DNA of 48,597 nucleotides from Flavobacterium pectinovorum (GCF_006438875.1 NZ_RCZH01000007.1:58355-106951), one strand, 5' to 3'. Counted from the stretch's first letter, positions 1-8,687 are shown. Notes: generated by a model from the sequence alone, not told the origin. Made by a program: numbers and translations.

Positions 1-1
1 T

Positions 2-691
2 AACTCCAATTATACGCTAAAAAATATAACGCTAAAAATTCCAAAGGGGAAGACTACAGCTATTGTTGGCGTCAGCGGCAGCGGAAAGACTACGCTTTTA
101 AAACTAATCCTTAAATTTTATAAACCACAAGAAGGTAATTTGCTTTTAAACGAAGTTGCTTTAGAGGAAATTGACAATAAATTGTGGAGAAATAAATGTG
201 GCGTAATCCTACAGGATAGTTTTGTGTTTTCAGATACCATTTCATATAATATCTCTTTGGAAAAAAATGCAAATCAGGAAAAATTGCTCAATGCCGTTAA
301 ACTTGCAAATATTGGTGATTTTATAGATAAATTACCGCTTAAATTAAATACACTTATTGGTACAGAAGGTGTGGGAATAAGTCATGGACAGCGTCAGCGA
401 ATATTAATAGCAAGAGCTATTTATAAAAATCCGGATTATTTGTTTTTTGATGAAGCTACAAATTCTTTAGATGCAAAAAACGAAAGAATTATTGTTGAAA
501 ATATAGATACGTTTTTTAAAAATAAAACAATGATTGTAGTAGCTCATAGATTATCTACAGTAAAAAATGCGGATCAAATAGTGGTGTTAGATAATGGAGG
601 AATTATCGAAGTAGGGAGTCACAATGAATTAATAAAGAATAAAGGAAAATATTTTGAGTTAATACAGAATCAGTTAGAACTAGGCGAATGA
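2..691 (+). CDS. ABC transporter ATPase domain, peptide/bacteriocin exporter type (5' truncated)
   Basis: The window opens inside this gene, so only the nucleotide-binding domain is visible; the membrane part and any C39 peptidase domain lie to the left. The frame is open from base 2. A Walker A loop (GVSGSGKTT) is encoded at about 68-94, the Q-loop is LQDS, the signature is ISHGQRQR in place of LSGGQ, Walker B is YLFFDEATNSLD, and the H-loop is VVAHRLST. SxGQ signatures of this kind and the IARAIYKNP text are typical of Bacteroidota exporters that combine a C39 peptidase, a membrane domain and an ATPase, so export of a leader-bearing peptide is the likely role (inference). The stop overlaps the start of a small membrane-protein gene, suggesting coupled translation. 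Confidence 0.85.
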   Translation, partial: NSNYTLKNITLKIPKGKTTAIVGVSGSGKTTLLKLILKFYKPQEGNLLLNEVALEEIDNKLWRNKCGVILQDSFVFSDTISYNISLEKNANQEKLLNAVKLANIGDFIDKLPLKLNTLIGTEGVGISHGQRQRILIARAIYKNPDYLFFDEATNSLDAKNERIIVENIDTFFKNKTMIVVAHRLSTVKNADQIVVLDNGGIIEVGSHNELIKNKGKYFELIQNQLELGE

Positions 692-813
692 TGAAAAAAG
701 ATGAAAACGATATTTTAGGGAAAATACCAAATAAGTTAACTTTTATTGGAATTGTGATATGTATATTAAGTGTAGTGTCATTAATCTTCGCGATTAAGGT
801 TTTGTTCTATTGA
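688..813 (+). CDS. 41-residue single-span membrane protein overlapping the ABC exporter gene
   Basis: A short open frame starts at the ATG at 688, which overlaps the exporter stop (ATGA); a second ATG follows at 691. The product has a charged start (MMKKDEND), then a polar segment, then one hydrophobic helix from about residue 18 to the C-terminus (FIGIVICILSVVSLIFAIKV), ending KVLFY. The stop-start overlap is the normal sign of translational coupling, and a bidirectional terminator follows at 876-912. I do not recognise the family. It could be an accessory or immunity-like peptide of the exporter, but nothing in the sequence proves this. A chance frame is possible because it is short. Confidence 0.5.
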   Translation: MMKKDENDILGKIPNKLTFIGIVICILSVVSLIFAIKVLFY

Positions 814-875
814 TAAAAACTAATTATGTGCGAATATCAATTCGATCAGGTATATAATTTAATACTCTTTATAAG

Positions 876-912
876 AAAACCCGTTTAGCCAATTAAAAGC
901 TCAACGGGTTTT
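876..912. terminator. Bidirectional terminator between exporter operon and KAS III-like gene
   Basis: A 10-bp perfect inverted repeat, AAAACCCGTT / AACGGGTTTT, with a 17-nt loop. It has a T-run on one side and an A-run on the other, so it can serve both convergent genes. Confidence 0.8.
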
Positions 913-937
913 GTTATTATAAAATATTCAGATTGAC

Positions 938-1999
938 TTAATATCTGTAAACAAAAGCATTTACGTTCATTCCTGCTCCAACAGAAGCAAAAATTACCAC
1001 ATCACCTTTATTGATCTCGTGATTTTCAAGTTTTCCCTGAATCAATAAATCATAAAGAGTAGGTACAGTTGCAACGCTTGAGTTTCCTAAATCATGAATA
1101 CTCATTGGCATTATATTTTCTGGTGCTGTTTTGTCGTAAAGCTTGTAGAAACGAGCAATAATAGCTTCGTCCATTTTTTCGTTGGCTTGATGGATAAGGA
1201 TTTTCTTTACGTCATCAATTCCGATTCCACTTTTGTCAAGACAGCTTTTCATGGCGCAAGGAACCTGGCTTAAAGCAAATTCATAAATTTTACGCCCGTA
1301 CATTTTGATGTATTTAATGTCTGGATCTGAGTCAGGATTGTATGATTTCCCGAAGTATAGATAATTAGCTTCGTCATTTGCATAAGTAGCGCTTTCATAA
1401 GATAGTAAACCAGTTTCATCATCATCAGAAGCTTCTAAAATTGAAGCACCAGCACCATCAGAATAAATCATAGAATCACGATCGTGATCGTCTACAACTC
1501 TTGATAAAGTTTCGGCACCAATTACCAAAACACGTTTTGCCATTCCGGATTTAATAAATGCATTGGCTTGCAAAACACCTTCAATCCAGCCCGGACATCC
1601 AAAAAGAATATCATAAGCGACACATTTTGGATTTTTAATATCCAGTTTATTTTTAACACGTGTTGCTAAACTCGGTAAAATATCAGACTGATTTGTTCCT
1701 GATTTTACATCGCCAAAATTGTGTGCAAAAATAATATAATCTAAAGTCTCACGATCGATATTAGCATTTTCAAGGGCTCTTTCGGCTGCAAAATAAGCTA
1801 AATCAGATGAGGTATGATGGTCTTCGGCATAACGGCGATTTTCGATTCCCGTAATACCTTTGAATTTCTTTATTACAACTTCGTTAGGGTAACCAAAAGG
1901 AGTCCCATCTTCATTTAAAAAAACATGATCGCCAAAGTCAGTATTGCTTACTTCTTTATTAGGAATGTAACTTCCTATACCTATTATTTTTATTTTCAT
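938..1999 (-). CDS. 3-oxoacyl-ACP synthase III (KAS III/FabH-like) family protein
   Basis: A 353-residue thiolase-fold condensing enzyme. The Cys-His-Asn triad of KAS III is complete: Cys135 in FGCPGW, His270 in IHQAN, and Asn306 in GNSSVATVP. The C-terminal GAGMNVNAF text is also typical. Family members join an acyl-CoA starter to malonyl-ACP; here the starter is unknown. No fatty-acid genes (rpmF, acc, fab) lie beside it, so it is probably an extra paralogue rather than the housekeeping FabH. It may serve a special lipid or pigment pathway (inference). The gene stands alone: its 3' end faces the exporter operon, and about 840 bases of repeats separate it from gcvP. Confidence 0.85.
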   Translation of the reverse strand: MKIKIIGIGSYIPNKEVSNTDFGDHVFLNEDGTPFGYPNEVVIKKFKGITGIENRRYAEDHHTSSDLAYFAAERALENANIDRETLDYIIFAHNFGDVKSGTNQSDILPSLATRVKNKLDIKNPKCVAYDILFGCPGWIEGVLQANAFIKSGMAKRVLVIGAETLSRVVDDHDRDSMIYSDGAGASILEASDDDETGLLSYESATYANDEANYLYFGKSYNPDSDPDIKYIKMYGRKIYEFALSQVPCAMKSCLDKSGIGIDDVKKILIHQANEKMDEAIIARFYKLYDKTAPENIMPMSIHDLGNSSVATVPTLYDLLIQGKLENHEINKGDVVIFASVGAGMNVNAFVYRY

Positions 2000-2338
2000 T
2001 ATTCCTCGATTATTCCGGTAAATTTATTGCTAAAGTATAAATAAAATCATGATAACTGTCATAAAAAATACTATGCATGCATATAATTATGAAATAATAA
2101 TTATTTATTAAATATATTGTTAATTTTCTAACGAATTTTTAGTTTTGCCGAGATTTCAAACGTTTGAAATCAATGGTGGCAGAAATTTTTTTTTCAGGCT
2201 TTTTGGGGAAATGGGAAAAAATGTCCCGATTTTTAATTTAAAAAAAAGTTTCAAGTTTCAAGTTTCAGGTTTCAAGTTACGTTAGAACAGAAATTTGAAA
2301 ACAAACAGCAAACCTATGCCCGCGTTAGGGATAGCATT

Positions 2339-2608
2339 CAATGTCATTAAGTCGGGGAAAAATCCAATGGAACAATTTGTTTTTGTTCCATCGGAACATT
2401 TCATTGGTAGTCCAATAAATACGGTATTTTTTTACGTTCCTTAGGAACGTTTGATTTTATAAATAATAATTGGTAAAAACATATACAGATTATATATACA
2501 ATTTCTCAAACGTCCCAATGGGACGATGTTTCTCTCGATGCATTTTTTTTCTACCAATGAAATGTTCCGATAGAACAAAATCTAAAATATCTTAACTTAA
2601 TGACATTG
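2339..2608. repeat. 270-bp nested palindromic element with terminal inverted repeats (element A)
   Basis: The ends are a perfect 14-bp inverted repeat, CAATGTCATTAAGT (2339-2352) and its complement (2595-2608). Inside lie 30-nt arms at 2381-2410 and 2551-2580 that match in 29 of 30 positions. Two small palindromes lie deeper: ACGTTCCTTAGGAACGT (2434-2450) and CGTCCCAATGGGACG (2511-2525), themselves related to each other. There is no coding frame, so it is non-autonomous: MITE-like or REPIN-like. Element B at 6670-6892 has the same ends. Confidence 0.7.
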
Positions 2609-2656
2609 GGATAGGAGGAAACTGCCGAGCAGTACAGATAGCCCGACACTATTTAA

Positions 2657-2696
2657 GAAAAGACCTAATATGCGCAAAGTGTTTAGGGTCTTTTTT
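2657..2696 (+). terminator. Terminator-like hairpin
   Basis: AAAAGACCTAA pairs with TTAGGGTCTTTT (one bulge) and is followed by a T-run. No gene on the plus strand lies directly upstream, so it is either part of the surrounding repeat or ends an unrecognised transcript. Confidence 0.4.
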
Positions 2697-2731
2697 AAAA
2701 TGGTGGCACGCCCTGATGATTTTAAAAAAAA

Positions 2732-2778
2732 GTTTCAGGTTTCAAGTGCGTTAGAACCTTAAACTTGAAACCTGAAAC
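2732..2778. repeat. Inverted repeat of the TTTCAGGTTTCAAG family
   Basis: GTTTCAGGTTTCAAG (2732-2746) and its exact complement (2764-2778) form a 15-bp stem. A tandem version of the same words lies at 2248-2278. Both are followed by a CGTTAGAAC word, so they are two copies of one repeat on either side of element A. Confidence 0.7.
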
Positions 2779-2782
2779 AAAA

Positions 2783-2814
2783 AAATACCCGACAGTTTTT
2801 AACATATCGGGTAT
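2783..2814 (-). terminator. Rho-independent terminator of gcvP
   Basis: ATACCCGA / TCGGGTAT stem, followed on the minus strand by a T-run. It sits 27 bases past the gcvP stop. Confidence 0.75.
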
Positions 2815-2840
2815 AATGTGTATTTAAAGAAAATTATTTC

Positions 2841-5693
2841 TTAGTTTTCTTCCATATAAGCTTCAATAGGAGCACAGCTACATATTAAATTTCTATCTCC
2901 AAAAGCATCATCTGCTCTTCGTACTGAAGGCCAAAATTTGTTTTCGGCAATATATTCTAATGGAAAAGCAGCTTGTTCTCTTGTGTATGGAAATTCCCAA
3001 GTTTCAGTAGTTAACATTGCTAAAGTGTGAGGAGAATTTTTCAATACGTTGTTGCTGTCTTCGATTGTAGCCGCTTCAATTTCTTTTCTGATAGAAATCA
3101 TAGCGTCACAAAAACGATCTAATTCTTCTAAATTTTCACTTTCAGTTGGTTCGATCATTAAAGTTCCTGCAACCGGGAAAGAAACTGTTGGTGCGTGGAA
3201 ACCATAATCCATTAAACGTTTTGCAATATCGGTAACTTCGATTCCTTTTTGTTTGAAAGGGCGACATTCCAAAATCATTTCGTGAGCAGCACGACCCATT
3301 TCTCCAGAATATAAAGTATCGTAATGACCATTTAATTTTTCTTTGATGTAGTTTGCATTTAAAATTGCATGTTCTGTACAGCTTTTTAAACCATCAGCAC
3401 CTAACATCGAAATATATCCGTAAGAAATCAAACAAACTAAAGCAGAACCCCAAGGAGCAGCAGAAATAGCTGTAATGGCAGTTTCTCCTCCAGTTGGAAT
3501 TACCGGATTTCCTGGTAAGAAAGGAACCAATTGTGGCGCTACGCAAATAGGACCAACACCTGGACCTCCACCACCGTGAGGAATCGCGAATGTTTTGTGT
3601 AAGTTCAAGTGACAAACGTCAGCACCAATAGTAGCAGGATTTGTTAATCCAACCTGAGCATTCATGTTTGCACCATCCATATATACTTGTCCACCGTTAT
3701 CGTGAATCAATTGTGTGATTTCTTTAATAGCACTTTCAAATACACCATGTGTAGATGGGTAAGTTACCATTAAACAAGAAAGATTGTCTTTATGAAGAAT
3801 TGCTTTTTCACGTAAGTCTTCAACGTCAATATTTCCGTTTTCAAGAGTTTTAGTAACTACAACTTTCATTCCCGCCATAGCAGCAGAAGCTGGATTTGTT
3901 CCGTGAGCCGATGAAGGAATCAAAGCAATATTTCTATGATCGTCTCCACGAGATTGGTGGTACGCACGAATTACCATAAGTCCTGCATATTCTCCTTGTG
4001 CACCTGAGTTAGGCTGCAAAGTAGTTCCTGCAAAACCAGTAATTACATTTAATTGCTGCTCTAATTTTTTTAACATTTCCTGATATCCCTGTGCCTGATC
4101 AAGCGGAGCAAATGGGTGAATGTTGTTCCAGTTTGGGTTACTCAATGGCAACATTTCTGCAGCAGCGTTCAATTTCATTGTACAAGATCCTAACGAAATC
4201 ATCGAGTGGTTTAACGCTAAATCTTTACGCTCCAACATTTTGATGTAACGCATTAAGGCAGTTTCCGAATGGTATTTGTTGAAAACATCATGCGCTAAGA
4301 AAGCAGAAGTTCTGTTTAAGTTTTCAGGATAATGATTTGTTTCTGTAAAATCAGAAACAGTACTTGGCTGTAATGAAAGTGCTTCAGCAAAAATAGTTAT
4401 GATATCATTTACATCAGAAACACTTGTAGTTTCGTTCAATGAAATTGAAATAGTGTTTTCATCAACATAGTAAAAGTTTACTTCGTTTGCTTCTGCAACT
4501 GCTTTTACTTTTTTAGCATCAGCTTTAACTAAGATAGTGTCAAAGAACGCCGAGTTAACTTGCTCAATGCCTAAAGTTTTCAATTCGTTTGCCAAAGTTG
4601 CTGCCGCAGCATGAACTTTATTGGCAATATATTGTAAACCTTTTGGTCCGTGATAAACTGCATACATACCAGCCATTACAGATAATAAAACCTGAGCCGT
4701 ACAAATGTTTGAAGTTGCTTTATCACGTTTGATATGTTGTTCACGAGTTTGCAAAGCCATACGTAAAGCGCGGTTTCCGTTTGTGTCAACAGTAACCCCA
4801 ATAATACGTCCCGGCATGCTTCGTTTGTATTCGTCTTTTGTTGCAAAATAAGCTGCGTGTGGACCACCGTAACCTAACGGAATTCCGAAACGTTGTGTTG
4901 TTCCCACTACAACTGCAGCACCCATTTCTCCCGGAGGAGTTAATTTTGCCAAACTCAAAATATCCGCAGCAACTGCTACTTTAATTTCGTTTGCAGCCGC
5001 TTTTTCTATAAAAGAAGTATAATCGTAAACTTGTCCGTATTTTCCAGGATATTGTAAAATTGCTCCAAAGAATTCTGTAGAGAAATCAAAAGTTTCATGG
5101 TTTCCAATTACTAATTCAACGCCAATTGGTGTTGCACGAGTTTGTAAAACTGAAAGTGTCTGAGGAAGAATTTCTTCAGAAACGAAAAATTTATTTACGT
5201 TATTTTTCTTTTGGTCACGAGAACGAACATCAAGCAACAAAGCCATAGCTTCTGCAGCAGCAGTTCCTTCATCAAGTAAAGAAGCATTTGCAATTTCCAT
5301 TCCTGTTAACTCGATAACAGTAGTTTGGAAATTCAAAATTGCCTCAAGACGACCTTGAGCAATTTCGGCTTGATAAGGCGTGTAAGCCGTATACCATCCC
5401 GGATTTTCAAAAACATTACGCTGAATTACTGCAGGAACGATCGCCTGATTGTAACCTAAACCAATATATGTTTTAAAAAGTTTATTTTTGTTTCCTAATT
5501 GCAGAATATGGTTTGAAAACTCATACTCAGTCATCGCTGGATCTAAGTTTAAAGGTGCTTTTAAACGAATGTCATCTGGAAGGGTTTCATAAACAAGTTG
5601 TTCGATCGATTCAACTCCAATGGTCTGTAACATGTGTTGAAGATCTGTTTCTCTTGGACCAATGTGTCTTAAAGCAAAAGCATCTGTTTTCAT
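2841..5693 (-). CDS. gcvP: Glycine dehydrogenase (decarboxylating), glycine cleavage P protein
   Basis: A 950-residue full-length P protein in which the alpha and beta halves are fused, as in E. coli. It decarboxylates glycine with pyridoxal phosphate and passes the aminomethyl group to the lipoyl arm of GcvH. The cofactor lysine is Lys700 in LNLHKTFAIPHGGGGPG, followed by the glycine-rich loop. The N-terminus (FALRHIGPRE) is the standard start. It stands alone; gcvT and gcvH are not in the window. A -7 box on the minus strand at 5725-5732 gives a leader of about 30 nt, and a terminator lies at 2783-2814. Confidence 0.97.
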   Translation of the reverse strand: MKTDAFALRHIGPRETDLQHMLQTIGVESIEQLVYETLPDDIRLKAPLNLDPAMTEYEFSNHILQLGNKNKLFKTYIGLGYNQAIVPAVIQRNVFENPGWYTAYTPYQAEIAQGRLEAILNFQTTVIELTGMEIANASLLDEGTAAAEAMALLLDVRSRDQKKNNVNKFFVSEEILPQTLSVLQTRATPIGVELVIGNHETFDFSTEFFGAILQYPGKYGQVYDYTSFIEKAAANEIKVAVAADILSLAKLTPPGEMGAAVVVGTTQRFGIPLGYGGPHAAYFATKDEYKRSMPGRIIGVTVDTNGNRALRMALQTREQHIKRDKATSNICTAQVLLSVMAGMYAVYHGPKGLQYIANKVHAAAATLANELKTLGIEQVNSAFFDTILVKADAKKVKAVAEANEVNFYYVDENTISISLNETTSVSDVNDIITIFAEALSLQPSTVSDFTETNHYPENLNRTSAFLAHDVFNKYHSETALMRYIKMLERKDLALNHSMISLGSCTMKLNAAAEMLPLSNPNWNNIHPFAPLDQAQGYQEMLKKLEQQLNVITGFAGTTLQPNSGAQGEYAGLMVIRAYHQSRGDDHRNIALIPSSAHGTNPASAAMAGMKVVVTKTLENGNIDVEDLREKAILHKDNLSCLMVTYPSTHGVFESAIKEITQLIHDNGGQVYMDGANMNAQVGLTNPATIGADVCHLNLHKTFAIPHGGGGPGVGPICVAPQLVPFLPGNPVIPTGGETAITAISAAPWGSALVCLISYGYISMLGADGLKSCTEHAILNANYIKEKLNGHYDTLYSGEMGRAAHEMILECRPFKQKGIEVTDIAKRLMDYGFHAPTVSFPVAGTLMIEPTESENLEELDRFCDAMISIRKEIEAATIEDSNNVLKNSPHTLAMLTTETWEFPYTREQAAFPLEYIAENKFWPSVRRADDAFGDRNLICSCAPIEAYMEEN

Positions 5694-5724
5694 ATAGTTG
5701 TAATAGTGTTGTTTTTTTGTCGCG

Positions 5725-5732
5725 CAAAATTA
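5725..5732 (-). promoter_or_regulatory. Putative gcvP -7 box (TAATTTTG)
   Basis: Matches the Bacteroidota TAnnTTTG -7 consensus on the minus strand, ending 31 nt before the gcvP ATG. A clear -33 TTG was not found. Confidence 0.45.
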
Positions 5733-5796
5733 AGTATTATTAATAATTTAATTGGCATTTTTAACTTCATTTTTTATGAAATTTACAACTAAAGAG

Positions 5797-5824
5797 TTGA
5801 TTTGTTAATAATTGATTAGATTTG
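5797..5824 (+). promoter_or_regulatory. Promoter with -33 TTG and -7 TAGATTTG, 4 nt before the ATG
   Basis: TTG at 5797-5799, a 17-nt spacer, then TAGATTTG at 5817-5824. This matches the known flavobacterial pattern TTG-N17-23-TAnnTTTG. The ATG follows after only 4 nt, so transcription would begin at or next to the start codon. Confidence 0.55.
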
Positions 5825-5828
5825 AGGT

Positions 5829-6635
5829 ATGATAGTATCAAAACGGATATTAGATTTTTACCTGAATAGCAGTATTCATGTGGCTTTATCGTGTTATGCA
5901 CTCGTGCGAATCACGTTTCATGTGTTTCATATTCAGTATGATGAGCCAATGGCGCTATTTGTTTTTTTTGGAACAATTGTGGGGTATAATTTTGTTAAAT
6001 ACGATGCGTTGGTTCGTGTAAAGAAAAAACCAATCGGAATTCAGCTGAAAATTATTGCCGTTTTGAGTTTTATTTCACTGGTTATGGTCGGATATTATTT
6101 TTTCCATCTAAAGCGAATTACACAAATTATCTCCGTCGGAATATTTGCCATAACAGCACTTTATACGCTTCCATTTTTTCCAAATCGAAGAAATGCCCGA
6201 AACTGGGCAGGCGTAAAAATTTACATTGTAGCAATTTGTTGGGTAGGAGCGACTTTAGTTTTACCTATCATAAATGCCGAAATTCCATTTACTCCCAATT
6301 TCTTTGTAAAGTGTATTCAGCGTTTTGTTTTGGTTTTTGTTTTGATTTTGGTTTTCGAGATAATTGATTTGGCAAATGATGATCCCCATTTGCAAACCGT
6401 TCCTCAAACCATTGGCGTAAAGCGAACTAAAATTTTAGGCTTTTCACTTATGGTTCCGTTTTGGGTAGTTGGGATATTGACATTTGATTTTCATGATCTT
6501 CTCATCAATTTAATAATGGTAATCACCTTGATGCTTTTTATTGCCTTTGCAAATCCAAATCGTTCTAAATATTATACCTCTTTCTGGGTCGAAAGCGTTC
6601 CGATTTTTTGGTGGCTTATGATTGTTTTTTTGTAG
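5829..6635 (+). CDS. UbiA-like polytopic membrane protein with degenerate first Asp motif
   Basis: A 268-residue protein with about eight hydrophobic helices. The segment EIIDLANDDPHLQTVPQTIG (around Asp180 and Asp184/185) resembles the second Asp-rich motif of UbiA-type intramembrane prenyltransferases, including the following TVPQTIG..RT text. At the place of the first motif (NDxxD) it has NFVKYD (54-59), which lacks the usual spacing, so the classical magnesium-diphosphate site may be altered. Its substrate is unknown. It is divergent from gcvP and has its own promoter directly before the ATG. It may belong to an uncharacterised flavobacterial branch of the UbiA superfamily. Confidence 0.55.
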   Translation: MIVSKRILDFYLNSSIHVALSCYALVRITFHVFHIQYDEPMALFVFFGTIVGYNFVKYDALVRVKKKPIGIQLKIIAVLSFISLVMVGYYFFHLKRITQIISVGIFAITALYTLPFFPNRRNARNWAGVKIYIVAICWVGATLVLPIINAEIPFTPNFFVKCIQRFVLVFVLILVFEIIDLANDDPHLQTVPQTIGVKRTKILGFSLMVPFWVVGILTFDFHDLLINLIMVITLMLFIAFANPNRSKYYTSFWVESVPIFWWLMIVFL

Positions 6636-6998
6636 TATAAGTTCCATTCTTTGGGCGTGTCCCTTCCGGCAATGTCATTAAGTTAAGGGGGAAATCTATA
6701 AAATTTCTTAACAGTTTAATCAAGAAAGTAATTAGGGAAATCCGTTTTTATCAGCGTTTTCGCTTTACCGAATCAGTAAAATCAGCGTCTAATTTTGACG
6801 CGGATAAAACAGATTTACTTCGTAAAAACGCGGATAAAAACGGATTTGATCTGCAATAATTTATTTTTTAAAAACTTAACTTAATGACATTGAGCTTAGC
6901 TGGAGAAATTTAAATGAATCTACTTCATTTATAAATCAGCTGAATCAGCTGAATCAGCGAGAGAAAATTCCTTGCTGTTTTTGAAAAAACTAAATAAT
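6636..6998. other. Intergenic region filled by element B and short repeats
   Basis: This 363-base gap contains a GGGCGTGTCCCTTCCGG word, then element B (6670-6892), then three tandem AATCAGCTG-like words near 6936-6960. No gene was seen. Confidence 0.6.
6670..6892. repeat. 223-bp element with the same terminal inverted repeats as element A (element B)
   Basis: The left end CAATGTCATTAAGTTAAG and right end CTTAACTTAATGACATTG are perfect complements. The 14 outer bases are identical to those of element A at 2339-2608. The interior differs: it has its own 15-bp perfect inverted repeat (6738-6752 and 6833-6847) and several CGCGGATAAAA words. There is no coding frame. Confidence 0.65.
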
Positions 6999-7454
6999 CT
7001 ATTTCGTTTTTTGAGCCGTAACTGCCTTATTCAAATCAGCTTTCGCTTCATCTAGTTTCTTTCTTTTCTTGTCGATTTTTTCTTTGCTTTCGTTGTCCTT
7101 GATTGCTTTATTCAGATCAGCAGTTTTTTCACTGACTTTTTGCTGTTTTTCTTTTACTTTTTTGTCAAGGTCACTATTAACTGTTTTTGTTGTACAGTTC
7201 TTTTTAGTTTGAGAAATCGCATCTTCAACTCCTTTTATCTGGCTTTTATTACCTGCTTTTTTTGCAGCAGTTAACTTGACGTTTAACTCGCATAGTTTTC
7301 GTTCACAACCTTTTAAATCTTTACAATTACTTTGAGCAAATCCAACAAAAGAAACAATGAAAAATGCTATCGATAAAATTTTAGTCTTTATTGTTATAAG
7401 TTTAATTTTTAATAAGTTCGAATATATTTTTCTAAAATAGAGAAAATTTCTCAC
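6999..7454 (-). CDS. DUF1090 (YqjC-like) periplasmic protein
   Basis: A 151-residue protein with a hydrophobic signal segment ending VGFAQ. It then has the DUF1090 pattern: a C..L.GCE.KLCEL block with paired cysteines, KKAGN...IKGVEDAI, a further cysteine, then a lysine- and glutamate-rich coiled coil (KVKEKQQKVSEKTADL...KKRKKLDEAKADL). Its role is unknown; enterobacterial YqjC is a small periplasmic protein. The start is uncertain: the only usual start codon is GTG at 7454, which leaves a long N-region of about 28 residues before the hydrophobic core. A true start nearer the core would need a rare codon such as ATA or ATT. Confidence 0.75.
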   Translation of the reverse strand: MRNFLYFRKIYSNLLKIKLITIKTKILSIAFFIVSFVGFAQSNCKDLKGCERKLCELNVKLTAAKKAGNKSQIKGVEDAISQTKKNCTTKTVNSDLDKKVKEKQQKVSEKTADLNKAIKDNESKEKIDKKRKKLDEAKADLNKAVTAQKTK

Positions 7455-7521
7455 TTTTTATTCAATTTAAGTTCAGTTTAACTTTTTAAAAAATATCTTT
7501 TATTCTGAAAATTATTAAAAG

Positions 7522-7529
7522 TATATTTG
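7522..7529 (+). promoter_or_regulatory. Putative -7 box TATATTTG
   Basis: Exact TAnnTTTG match, 16 nt before the ATG at 7546. No clear -33 element. Confidence 0.4.
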
Positions 7530-7545
7530 AAAATAAATATACCAC

Positions 7546-7983
7546 ATGGAAAAACAAGTTTCTTTTTTTGGATTCAAATTCACGAACCTAAAGTTTATAA
7601 TATTCTTCTTTTGCTGGATGTTTTTTCTGGGTTTTGTTTGGCCATTAATTATAGGATCTTACCTTTTTATGTCCATTTTTGTATGTGGGTTTTCCGTTAT
7701 TTTCGCTGGTCTTTTCAATAGATTGATGGGATTGCTGATTTTGGCATTGCTTTTTATACACGAATCACTTATCCGAATTTATCAGAACTTCATGTTGGTC
7801 CTTACAGCTATTTTTGCGACGTTGATTTACAGTATCTGGATACCAATGAATTTCTGGATTTATATGGCACATCTTGTCATTAATATTTTTTCTATCTTTT
7901 TAATGTACATGATGTTCTATAAAAAGGACAGTCAGAATGTATTAGATGAAGTGATTATTTTTGATGATGAAGATAATAATTGA
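7546..7983 (+). CDS. Small polytopic membrane protein of unknown function
   Basis: A 145-residue protein with four to five hydrophobic helices between residues 17 and 127, and an acidic tail ending FDDEDNN. It is rich in phenylalanine, isoleucine and tryptophan. I do not recognise a family. It has its own -7 box. Downstream lies an unrelated decayed gene on the other strand. Confidence 0.7.
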   Translation: MEKQVSFFGFKFTNLKFIIFFFCWMFFLGFVWPLIIGSYLFMSIFVCGFSVIFAGLFNRLMGLLILALLFIHESLIRIYQNFMLVLTAIFATLIYSIWIPMNFWIYMAHLVINIFSIFLMYMMFYKKDSQNVLDEVIIFDDEDNN

Positions 7984-8006
7984 GTATTTAAAACTAAAAT
8001 AAATCT

Positions 8007-8363
8007 GTTTCTGAAACTTCCTTCAAAACTTTCTTTCGCTAGAGAAGAAAATTAGTAAGATGTTTTTCTAAAATAAAATATCAAAAAGTTTCTCAAAGAT
8101 TCCAAACAGAGTTTCGTATTTCAATTTGTGTTTCATGATTGTGAAACCATTTTCTTCTTTAAAGAAATGTTCCTGTTTAAACGATTTGAACTTTCCTTTT
8201 TCATTTCATCCACAAAATACCCGTAGAAATTCATGGCGGTAATTCGGCTTCAAACTTCATTTTACGCTGGCAATTGTTTTTTCTTTTAAAGCACTTGCAG
8301 ATTGCTGAGGAATATCAATATTTCCTGAAGTATCAAAACAATTTGTTTTGGTACTTTTTTTAT
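8007..8363 (-). pseudogene. Decayed duplicate of the SRPBCC gene at 10000-10452
   Basis: Read on the minus strand, this stretch aligns from end to end with the intact SRPBCC gene 2 kb to the right. Long blocks are near-identical, for example AAAATTAGTAAGATG and ATTCATGGCGGTAATTCGGC. It has lost about 62 bp in the middle, after that second block, which shifts the frame. It also has no start codon at the position matching the intact ATG and has many point changes. It is a direct repeat of the intact gene, and the two AidA/PixA-type genes lie between the two copies. Confidence 0.85.
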
Positions 8364-8687
8364 GATTAATCTTCTATTATGAGATCGTTATGTATTTGTA
8401 AATAACTCATTTTTAACTGTTTGATTTTTGCACGTGTATTTTTTATACGAATAATCTCATGACTTGTTTTATTTGTTTCATGACAAAAAATCTTTTTCCT
8501 GTAGCATTTTTTCTGTTAAATCAAAATATCAGATATAGCTTTGGTATAGAAAATAAGTACATGCTAGCTACATTTATTTTTCACTATTTATTCCAGGATG
8601 TTTGTTAAGAATTTGATTTTAAGTTTTTTGTAATAATTTAAAATGTTTTTTTATTGAAATACCCTAAATAAACAACAAACCAAAAAA

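Larger units (their letters stand above)
2000..2840. other. Repeat-filled intergenic region with no convincing gene
   Basis: An 841-base stretch without a credible coding frame. It holds TTTCAAGTTTCAGG-type repeats (2248-2278 and 2732-2778), an element with terminal inverted repeats (2339-2608), a terminator-like hairpin pointing right (2657-2696), and the gcvP terminator (2783-2814). The flanks of the inner element, GCGTTAGGGATAG on the left and GATAGGAGG...GATAGCCCGAC...CACGCCC on the right, look like one older repeat split in two. Confidence 0.7.

Noticed and set aside
2248..2778. CRISPR array from the TTTCAAG repeats
   Set aside because: Repeats are short, irregular, partly tandem without spacers, and no cas genes are present.
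3394..4867. Open frames inside gcvP on the same strand in other frames
   Set aside because: Low-complexity shadow translations within a complete gcvP gene.
2339..6892. Insertion sequences at elements A and B
   Set aside because: No transposase frame is present in either; they are at most non-autonomous elements.
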